A stretch of 64,000 nucleotides of DNA from Vreelandella sp042466685 (GTDB taxonomy: Bacteria; Pseudomonadota; Gammaproteobacteria; Pseudomonadales; Halomonadaceae). Below the pieces are notes generated by a model. That model did not search any database. It saw nothing but the letters and a program-made list of their open reading frames with translations, and had not been told where the DNA came from. The stretch is taken from NCBI RefSeq assembly GCF_042466685.1, contig NZ_CP170448.1:2232001-2296000 (forward strand), read 5' to 3'. The position numbers and the translations under genes are program-made. Shown piece after piece: positions 57,776 through 64,000 of the stretch. Each line of letters opens with the position of its first letter. Position 1 is the stretch's first letter.

Positions 57776-58549
57776 ATGACTTCCCAAGCCGTTACAACGC
57801 CGCGAGTTGCGCTGGTCACCGGTACCAGCAGCGGGATCGGTGCCGCAGTGGTTAAGCACTTTTGTGAGTTAGGCCATCAAGTGCTTGCCGTTGATTTTAA
57901 TCCAGCGGGGAAGGCGGTCGCTGAACAAGCCGGCGCAGCCTTCTTTGAAGCGGATCTAACCGATCCTGATGCCTGCCGGGCGGCGGTGGCCGATGCGGTT
58001 AAGCGTTTTGGCGGTGTGGATATACTGGTCAATAACGCTGGGATTCAGCACGTTGCCTCGATTGAGACCTTCCCCGAGGAGAAGTGGCGTCAGATTATGG
58101 ACCTGATGCTAACGGCGCCTTTCTTGCTCACACAGGCGGCTTGGCCGCATATGCGGGAAAAGGGCTGGGGACGCATTGTGAACGTAGCCTCGATACACGC
58201 TCAGGTGGCTTCGCCAGGAAAAGCGGCGTATATCAGCGCCAAACACGGCATGATTGGTTTGACCAAAACGGCGGCGCTGGAGGGCGGTGAACAGGGCATC
58301 ACTGCGAATGCGGTATGTCCTGCCTATGTCAAAACCCCGCTGGTGGACAATCAGATCGCCGACCAGGCTAAATTGCACGGTATGGATGAGCAGGAGGTGA
58401 TCGAAAAAGTCATGCTTAAACAGGCCGCCATCAAGCGCTTGATAGAGCCTGAAGAGGTGGCGCAGTTAGTCGCTTACCTGGCATCTGACGCCGCCGGTGC
58501 CGTGACTGGATCGAGCTTTAATATTGATCTTGGTTGGACGGCGCATTAA
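57776..58549 (+). CDS. bdhA: 3-hydroxybutyrate dehydrogenase
   Basis: The 257-residue short-chain dehydrogenase has the NAD-binding VTGTSSGIG and NNAGIQHV, and catalytic S-Y-K (NVASIHAQV, YISAKHG). The IQHV segment and the C-terminal VTGSSFNIDLGWTAH are as in known PHB-cycle D-3-hydroxybutyrate dehydrogenases. AAAGGAAA precedes ATG 57776. It links with scoAB in ketone-body use. Confidence 0.93.
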   Translation: MTSQAVTTPRVALVTGTSSGIGAAVVKHFCELGHQVLAVDFNPAGKAVAEQAGAAFFEADLTDPDACRAAVADAVKRFGGVDILVNNAGIQHVASIETFPEEKWRQIMDLMLTAPFLLTQAAWPHMREKGWGRIVNVASIHAQVASPGKAAYISAKHGMIGLTKTAALEGGEQGITANAVCPAYVKTPLVDNQIADQAKLHGMDEQEVIEKVMLKQAAIKRLIEPEEVAQLVAYLASDAAGAVTGSSFNIDLGWTAH

Positions 58550-58562
58550 TTAATCAGTTTGG

Positions 58563-58593
58563 CCCCGCCAGTGACCTTGTGTGGTTGGCGGGG
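58563..58593. terminator. Hairpin between convergent bdhA and regA
   Basis: CCCCGCCA and TGGCGGGG pair over eight bases between the two stop codons. On the plus strand TGATTTGTT follows. Likely shared terminator. Confidence 0.65.
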
Positions 58594-58609
58594 TGATTTG
58601 TTGCAGGCT

Positions 58610-59149
58610 TTAACGACGCACCGGGCGTTTTTGTAATTTCCGCTGCAAGGTGCGGCGGTGCATACCCAGCGCCCGTGCGGTGGCGGATATATTGCCATCG
58701 TGCTCCTGCAGCACTTTCTGAATATGCTCCCAGGTGATGCGGTTAATCGAGGGGGGATTGTCAGCCAGTTCAATATCCGGGTCGCCAGCTTGGCGCTCGA
58801 AAGCGATTAAAACGTCATCAGCATCCACCGGCTTACATAAGTAATTAACCGCGCCGAGTTTCATTGCCTCCACGGCTGTGGCAATACTCGAGTAGCCGGT
58901 TAGCACCACAATACGACACTGAGGGATGGTGGCAAGTAGCTCGGGAAGCAGTTTTAAACCTGAGCTGTTTTCCAGCTTTAAATCAAGGGTCGCCATGGTA
59001 GGCGCATGCTGTGCGGCCATGGCCAGGGCCTGCTCTGCGTCGTGGGCGACGATGACATCGTAACCTCGGCGGGTTAGGGCACGATTCAGCACATGGCAAA
59101 ACATTTCATCGTCATCAATGATCAGCAGGCGTTGCTCTCGCGTTTGCAT
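58610..59149 (-). CDS. regA: RegA/PrrA/RoxR-type response regulator
   Basis: The 179-residue protein has a receiver domain (LLIIDDDEMF, Asp56 in ATLDLKLENSSG, VVLTGYSSIATAVEAM and YLCKPVDADDV) and a Fis-type helix-turn-helix (GNISATARALGMHRRTLQRKL). This compact layout is that of RegA/PrrA/ActR/RoxR redox regulators. It is 43 bases downstream of the regB gene. Likely to control respiratory genes according to redox state. Confidence 0.94.
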   Translation of the reverse strand: MQTREQRLLIIDDDEMFCHVLNRALTRRGYDVIVAHDAEQALAMAAQHAPTMATLDLKLENSSGLKLLPELLATIPQCRIVVLTGYSSIATAVEAMKLGAVNYLCKPVDADDVLIAFERQAGDPDIELADNPPSINRITWEHIQKVLQEHDGNISATARALGMHRRTLQRKLQKRPVRR

Positions 59150-59192
59150 GTTGTCCTCAATCCATTACTGGCGGTGCTTGGGGCGGTCGCGT

Positions 59193-60464
59193 TTAGTTGG
59201 GCGCCGCGCAGCGAGGCAGCGTAACTTCCGTTAGCGTGCCCCCTTCCGGGTGATTATACAGACTTACGCCGCCACCAAAGCGATTGATGGTGGCATGGGT
59301 TAAAAACAGACCGATGCCCATGCCCTTGCTTTTGGTCGAAATAAATGTCTCCCCCAGCTGGTCGGCAATCGACATGGCGACACCTGGGCCATGGTCGCGT
59401 ATATCAATCACCACGCTCTCACTCTGCCAGTCTAAGCGTATGGCAATGTGTTCAGGGTTCGCGTCAGCGGCGTTATTGAGCAAATTGGTTAACGCCTGGT
59501 CGAGGGTGGCATCGACGGCCAGCCAAGGCCTGCCGCGTTTCTCGGCTACATCGAATTGATGGCTCACATCCGGACGAAGCACCAGCCAGCGCTGTACAAC
59601 CCCCGCTAACCACACTTCCGCATCCAGCACTTCGGGTTCCGCCATGCGCCGACGGTCCGCGTTAGAGACTAAATTTTGCAGACGTGATTTGCATACGTCT
59701 ACCTGCTGACGAAGTAAATTGATGTCTTGATCGAGCGCCGAGTCGGCGGGGGTGTCGGCCTGCATCTCTTTGAGGAGAACTGCCATGGTAGAGAGTGGGG
59801 TACCCAGCTCATGGGCAGTGCCCGCCGCTTGGGTGGCGACCGCCAATACCTGCTCATTACGTAAGGCGGCTTCCCGAGTACGTGAGAGTGCCTGGTCACG
59901 GCTCCGTAGTGCGTGGGCCATTTTATAAATAAAAAACGTCACCAGACCCGCCGAGAGGCCAAAGTTAAGCCACATACCCAATATGTGCAGACTCAAGGGG
60001 CTATCGCTATTGATATGGCCCAGTTGAGGGATCGGATAGTAGGAGAACATTAAAAAGGTATAGCCTGCCATGGAGCAGGCGGCGATGATCCAGGCGTGGC
60101 GCCAGGGTAGTGTGGCTGCGGCGATGGTGACCGGCACCAGGTAGTAGGTAATAAAAGGGTTAGTGGAGCCGCCCGAGAAGTAGAACAGTAGTGTTAAGCC
60201 AGTGATATCGGCGAGTAAGTGCAGTAAGTACTCTAGATGCGTCACTGCACGTGGGCGACCCAGGCGCCACCAGGTGGCGATATTGAGTACGCCCATGGAA
60301 ATAACCACGCTCACCACAGCGGTTACCGGTAGATCGAAAGCCAGCAGCTCTACGCCCACCACAATCGCCAGTAAAAAACCGGTCCACGTGATGCCGCGGA
60401 CAATAGTCAGTCGCACCAAATTGCGGTTGGGGGTCGAGAGCGGAAGGGGTAGTTCTGTCGGCAT
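59193..60464 (-). CDS. regB: RegB/PrrB/RoxS-type redox sensor kinase
   Basis: The 423-residue kinase has six hydrophobic segments, the quinone-sensing heptapeptide GGSTNPF (residues 98-104), the H-box His218 in GTAHELGTPLSTM and a conserved cysteine C258 in QQVDVCKSRLQ, matching the redox-active cysteine of R. capsulatus RegB. The ATPase domain follows. ATG 60464 lies nine bases after the upstream gene's stop, suggesting coupling. It probably senses the quinone pool. Confidence 0.94.
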   Translation of the reverse strand: MPTELPLPLSTPNRNLVRLTIVRGITWTGFLLAIVVGVELLAFDLPVTAVVSVVISMGVLNIATWWRLGRPRAVTHLEYLLHLLADITGLTLLFYFSGGSTNPFITYYLVPVTIAAATLPWRHAWIIAACSMAGYTFLMFSYYPIPQLGHINSDSPLSLHILGMWLNFGLSAGLVTFFIYKMAHALRSRDQALSRTREAALRNEQVLAVATQAAGTAHELGTPLSTMAVLLKEMQADTPADSALDQDINLLRQQVDVCKSRLQNLVSNADRRRMAEPEVLDAEVWLAGVVQRWLVLRPDVSHQFDVAEKRGRPWLAVDATLDQALTNLLNNAADANPEHIAIRLDWQSESVVIDIRDHGPGVAMSIADQLGETFISTKSKGMGIGLFLTHATINRFGGGVSLYNHPEGGTLTEVTLPRCAAPN

Positions 60465-60471
60465 GATGGAC

Positions 60472-60888
60472 TTACTTGGTTCTGGCTTTAAAGCCATGAA
60501 TGATAAATTTAATCAGCAGGGTCATGACGTAGGTTGCCCAGCCTGCAGAAGCCAAGATATTGAACAGTAGCATTTTAGGCGGAAGCCATGCGCTACCCAG
60601 TAACGCTTCAATCATTATGTGGAAAAACATCGCCAGTAGCAGCGGTAGCGCCAGGGTGTGAATCCACATGTCGGTTCGCCGTTTGCGAATATGGTAGCGT
60701 CCCAGCAAATAACGTAGCGGCCGATGTGCCCAGCAGAAAACCACCAGGGCGCCAATCACCAATAGGCTAGCGAGAGTGGGTTCCGTGCTGCCGATATGAA
60801 CGGAGAGTGAAATTGACCAGGCGAGACTTAGCCACATCAACCCTTCCAGGCTGGCAATAATATCCGCATAGCGGCGCACGTTCTGCAT
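60472..60888 (-). CDS. Four-helix membrane protein upstream of regBA
   Basis: The 138-residue protein has four hydrophobic segments (around SLEGLMWLSLAWS, LASLLVIGALVVF, TLALPLLLAMFFHI and LLFNILASAGWATYVM). I do not recognise the family. ATG 60888 is chosen over the TTG at 60912; TAAGG lies about 12 bases upstream. The stop is just before the regB start, so it is in the regBA operon and could modulate RegB in the membrane. Confidence 0.65.
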   Translation of the reverse strand: MQNVRRYADIIASLEGLMWLSLAWSISLSVHIGSTEPTLASLLVIGALVVFCWAHRPLRYLLGRYHIRKRRTDMWIHTLALPLLLAMFFHIMIEALLGSAWLPPKMLLFNILASAGWATYVMTLLIKFIIHGFKARTK

Positions 60889-61109
60889 AAACAACCGAAT
60901 CCTTAGCGTCAAAAACCAACTGTTATAAAAGCGTGTAAAATTAACCGTTCGAGCCGAATCTTAAAATAGCCGTGTCTTAAAAAGCTGCGCCATGATACGA
61001 CACTTGGACGAGGGTGTGGGCGTCTGAGTAGCGGATTTATCCCATCGCGCAATTGCGTATACTGTACACGCTGCATTATATCTGCCTTTACACCACTACA
61101 GGACTTGCC

Positions 61110-62147
61110 GTGGACACCGTAACACTGACTCGCCCCGACGATTGGCACCTTCACTTGCGCGACGATGAAGCGCTTAAAGCGGTAGTTGGCCATACTGCTG
61201 CGCAAATGGGGCGGGCGATTATTATGCCTAATCTCACCCCGCCGGTGACCACGACTGCCAAGGCGCTTGAATACCGCCAGCGTATTCTCGATGCCTTGCC
61301 TGCGGGGAGTACCTTCGAACCCTTAATGGTGCTCTACCTCACCGATACAACCCCGCCGGAAGAGATCGAGCGTGCGGCGCAAAGTGGCATTGTTAAAGCG
61401 GTGAAGCTCTACCCTGCGGGTGCCACCACGAACTCCGATTCAGGGGTGACTGATTTGGCCCGCTGCGACGCAACGATTGAGATGATGGCCAAGTTGGGCA
61501 TGCCACTTCTGGTGCACGGTGAAGTCACCCATGCAGAGATCGATATTTTTGATCGCGAAGCGGTATTCATTGAAACAGTGATGAAGCCACTGATGGAGCG
61601 CCACCCAACGCTGAAAGTAGTGTGTGAGCATATTACTACCCAGCAGGCTGCTGAGTTTGTTGCTCAGGCACCGGACAGTGTGGCGGCCACCATTACCGCT
61701 CATCATCTGCTGTTTAACCGTAATAAAATGCTGGTGGGCGGCATTCGTCCTCACTACTACTGCCTGCCGATCCTGAAGCGTGAACAGCATCGCCAGGCGC
61801 TGCTGAAAGCAGCTACCAGCGGCAGCCATAAGTTCTTTTTGGGTACCGATAGTGCACCGCACTCCCAGGGGGCTAAAGAGTCAAGCTGCGGCTGTGCCGG
61901 TGCCTATACTGCACCTGCGGCCATTGAGCTATACGCCACTGCCTTCGATGAAATGAATGCCTTGGACAAGTTGGAAGCCTTTGCGAGCCTTAATGGACCG
62001 CGTTTTTACGGGCTAACACCTAACCTGGACACCATTACGCTTGAACGGCGGAGTTGGACGCTGCCGGAAAGTTATCCTTACGCCCAAGGGGAGCAAATCA
62101 TTCCCCTGCTGGCGGGGGAGACGCTGAGCTGGGCGATTAAGTCTTAG
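61110..62147 (+). CDS. pyrC: Dihydroorotase
   Basis: The 345-residue zinc enzyme has DWHLHLRDD (HxH), VKLYPAGATTNSDSG with the carboxylated lysine, HGEVT, EHITT, and FFLGTDSAPH. It closes carbamoyl-aspartate to dihydroorotate in pyrimidine synthesis. A GTG start at 61110 is used: AGGA is eight bases ahead and the protein then matches E. coli PyrC (348 residues). A TATACT hexamer (61058-61063) is a likely -10, which would exclude the longer frame. Confidence 0.95.
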   Translation: MDTVTLTRPDDWHLHLRDDEALKAVVGHTAAQMGRAIIMPNLTPPVTTTAKALEYRQRILDALPAGSTFEPLMVLYLTDTTPPEEIERAAQSGIVKAVKLYPAGATTNSDSGVTDLARCDATIEMMAKLGMPLLVHGEVTHAEIDIFDREAVFIETVMKPLMERHPTLKVVCEHITTQQAAEFVAQAPDSVAATITAHHLLFNRNKMLVGGIRPHYYCLPILKREQHRQALLKAATSGSHKFFLGTDSAPHSQGAKESSCGCAGAYTAPAAIELYATAFDEMNALDKLEAFASLNGPRFYGLTPNLDTITLERRSWTLPESYPYAQGEQIIPLLAGETLSWAIKS

Positions 62148-62157
62148 CGGGTAGCGA

Positions 62158-62188
62158 ATGCCGCCGACGGCTTTAACGTCGGCGGCAT
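62158..62188. terminator. Hairpin between convergent pyrC and mtnN
   Basis: ATGCCGCCGAC and GTCGGCGGCAT form a perfect 11-pair stem with a nine-base loop between the stop codons. No long T-tract, probably bidirectional. Confidence 0.7.
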
Positions 62189-62207
62189 CGAGCACCTAGT
62201 AAGCCCG

Positions 62208-62915
62208 TTATACGCTGCCAAGTTGCTTAAGCATTTGATCAACCATGCGCGATGAGTGGTCGGCGGCTACTTCCAGAAACTCATCGAAGGAGAGATGGTT
62301 GTCGCCGCTGCCGGGAATATCAGAGAGCGCGCGGATCACCACAAAAGGGCACTGGTAGAGGTGGCACGTTTGGGCAATGGCGGCGCCCTCCATCTCTACC
62401 GCCAGCATGTTGGGGAACTGGGCGCGGGTTGCGTCTACTCGGGCAGGATCGGACATAAAGGCGTCACCGGTGGCGATCAAGCCTTCGCGCACCTTGACTT
62501 CGCCTAACGAGGCGATGGCGTTACGTGCCACCTCTCGCAGCCCTGTGTCGGCTAAATAAGCAGCGGGCATCCCCGGTACCTGGCCTATCTCGTAGCCGAA
62601 CACCACGGCGTCAACGTCGTGGTGACGAACTTCGTCTGAAATGATGACATCGCCAATGGCTAAATCGGTGGCAAAGCCTCCGGCGGAACCGGTGTTGATA
62701 ATGGCATCGGGTTGATGACGCTCTAATATAATAGCCGTGCCTACCGCGGCGTTAACCTTGCCAATCCCCGACAGCAGTACGATGACCTCAAGGCCGTAAC
62801 GCGTGCCGGTATGGAATACAAACCCTGCGTGCTCATATCGCTGGGGGTTATCCAACTGGCCCACCAACGTGCTTACTTCCTGCGCCATTGCGCCAATAAT
62901 ACCAATACGCTTCAC
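62208..62915 (-). CDS. mtnN: 5'-Methylthioadenosine/S-adenosylhomocysteine nucleosidase
   Basis: The 235-residue protein begins MKRIGIIGAMAQEVSTL with the catalytic glutamate of family members, contains INTGSAGGFA, EMEGAAIAQTCH, and RALSDIPG with the catalytic aspartate. It cleaves MTA and SAH to adenine and thioribose or homocysteine products. It lies downstream of folD (37-bp gap), likely one unit of one-carbon/methyl recycling. Confidence 0.96.
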   Translation of the reverse strand: MKRIGIIGAMAQEVSTLVGQLDNPQRYEHAGFVFHTGTRYGLEVIVLLSGIGKVNAAVGTAIILERHQPDAIINTGSAGGFATDLAIGDVIISDEVRHHDVDAVVFGYEIGQVPGMPAAYLADTGLREVARNAIASLGEVKVREGLIATGDAFMSDPARVDATRAQFPNMLAVEMEGAAIAQTCHLYQCPFVVIRALSDIPGSGDNHLSFDEFLEVAADHSSRMVDQMLKQLGSV

Positions 62916-62952
62916 TGCGCCATGCTCCTATACAAAAAGGGTGATGTTTAAC

Positions 62953-63822
62953 TCAGGCATGATCGGTTGCTAAGTCGTGCTGCTCGGCGGCTTCCAGTGT
63001 GTTTTCCAGCAGCGTAGCGACAGTCATTGGCCCAACGCCTCCGGGGACGGGGGTGATAAAGCTGGCGCGTTCGGCGGCAGCAGCAAAATCAAGGTCGCCT
63101 TTTAGCGTGCCGTCCTCCTGGCGGTTGATACCTACGTCGATCACGATAGCGCCGGGCTTAATCCACTCGCCGTTGACAACACCCTGCTTGCCGACAGCCA
63201 CGACTAAAATGTCGGCGCGGCTCACGTGCTCTTTGAGGTTCTGCGTAAAGCGATGACAAACGGTGGTAGTACAACCCGCTAGCATGAGTTCTAGCGCCAT
63301 CGGGCGGCCAACGATGTTGGAAGCGCCCACCACGGTGGCGTCCAAGCCGCGTAACTCAATATCACTCTGTGCTAGTAACGTCATTATCCCTTTCGGCGTG
63401 CAGGGGCGCAGGGCGGGCATACGCTGGGCTAAGCGGCCAATGTTGTAGGGATGGAAACCATCGATATCTTTGTCCGGAAGAATACGCTCTAAAATGGGCC
63501 CGGCATCAAGATGCTTGGGCAGGGGCAGTTGAACCAAGATGCCATCCACGGCAGGATCGTTGTTAAGCTGGTCAACCAGGGCTTCCAGCTCATGCTGTGA
63601 GGTTGTAGCGGGCAGGGCATGTCTAAAGGAGATAATGCCTGCTTGTTCGCAGGCGCGGTGTTTATTACTGACATACACATGAGAGGCGGGATCGTCCCCG
63701 ACCACAACCACGGCTAGTCCTGGTGCCCGCCCGCCAGCTTGACGGCGTGCAGCGATCTTTTCGGCAACCTGTTGGCGGACAGTAGCAGCGATGGCTTTGC
63801 CATCGATTAGTTGGGCGGTCAT
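62953..63822 (-). CDS. folD: Methylene-THF dehydrogenase/cyclohydrolase FolD
   Basis: The 289-residue bifunctional enzyme has VVVGDDPASHVYVSNKHRAC with the catalytic Lys, GILVQLPLPKHLD, VVGASNIVGRP, and the C-terminal PVPGGVGPMT. It interconverts 5,10-methylene-, methenyl- and 10-formyl-tetrahydrofolate, linking to the glycine cleavage genes in function. It is upstream of mtnN. Confidence 0.97.
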   Translation of the reverse strand: MTAQLIDGKAIAATVRQQVAEKIAARRQAGGRAPGLAVVVVGDDPASHVYVSNKHRACEQAGIISFRHALPATTSQHELEALVDQLNNDPAVDGILVQLPLPKHLDAGPILERILPDKDIDGFHPYNIGRLAQRMPALRPCTPKGIMTLLAQSDIELRGLDATVVGASNIVGRPMALELMLAGCTTTVCHRFTQNLKEHVSRADILVVAVGKQGVVNGEWIKPGAIVIDVGINRQEDGTLKGDLDFAAAAERASFITPVPGGVGPMTVATLLENTLEAAEQHDLATDHA

Positions 63823-64000
63823 GTAATGGAATCCCTGTGGATGTTAAAAATGGCCTAGACAGTAAAACGCTCACGCGACAGCGCTTTAAAGACGGCAATT
63901 TTCGCATGTCGGGGCATCCAGGCAAAGCGCCTTCACTAACAATCACTTTAATGGTTGACTTTAAAATTAAAAATAGTAATATATGCCTCGCTTGAGACGG

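Overview
The window looks like chromosomal DNA of a denitrifying gammaproteobacterium, most likely a halomonad (Halomonas/Vreelandella group). This is inferred from the gene set and protein style: gcvH-gcvP beside an AGCS glycine/alanine carrier, scoAB plus 3-hydroxybutyrate dehydrogenase, a DUF1338 protein, PpnN, and a nar operon carrying a parvulin and moa/moe genes. No rRNA, tRNA, CRISPR array, insertion sequence or phage gene was seen. The left half (about 1-40,100) is an anaerobic-respiration region. The right half (about 40,200-64,000) is ordinary metabolic and housekeeping DNA. Layout: 1-2,000 holds the end of a DUF488 gene, a Yip1-type membrane gene, a divergent marR and a carboxymuconolactone-decarboxylase-like gene. 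2,037-8,517 (minus strand) is nitrate uptake and sensing: two NarK-family carriers with a universal stress protein between them, then narX-narL. 8,694-10,134 carries three small genes of unclear role. 10,200-11,186 has a second DUF488 gene and a second Yip1 gene. 11,635-22,304 is the nitric oxide block: norCB, norQ, norD, a small membrane gene, then on the other strand a cytochrome c with norE and norF, then ubiT, hmp, nnrS, a COG3671-like membrane gene and the NO-sensing repressor nsrR. 22,422-28,896 serves anaerobic biosynthesis: nrdG, a split nrdD, ubiV-ubiU (oxygen-independent ubiquinone hydroxylation with ubiT) and hemN (oxygen-independent haem synthesis). 29,071-40,085 is one long plus-strand operon, narGHJI, parvulin, moaB, moeA, DGC-domain gene, moaA, which makes the nitrate reductase and much of its molybdenum cofactor. 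No nitrite reductase (nirS/nirK), nitrous oxide reductase (nos) or Fnr/Dnr-type regulator gene is present, so those must lie elsewhere if the organism denitrifies fully. The parts fit together as follows. NarXL senses nitrate, NarK carriers bring it in, and NarGHI reduces it on quinol made by UbiTUV, with haem from HemN and cofactor from the Moa/Moe proteins. NO is removed by NorCB and Hmp. I see good NsrR-type operators (half-site like AAGATGCATTT) upstream of norC, the cytochrome c-norEF operon, hmp/nnrS and the COG3671-like gene. I see FNR-type boxes upstream of ubiT, ubiU, nrdD and norC, several with a -10-like hexamer at the distance expected for activation from -41.5. The right half contains a lipoprotein gene, tauE-like, ppnN, a LysR gene, gcvPH with agcS and gcvT, an NlpD-like lipoprotein, an acyltransferase, a LysR gene divergent from scoAB, DUF1338, grx, hybE-like, bdhA, a RegBA two-component system, pyrC, mtnN and folD. 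Main oddities: nrdG and norF each carry a single-base frameshift; the glycyl-radical tail of NrdD is a separate 54-codon gene; nsrR and hemN share a 27-bp upstream element; the two Yip1 paralogues share an upstream palindrome; and a hairpin between narL and narK is both a terminator and a perfect 7-2-7 NarL heptamer pair.
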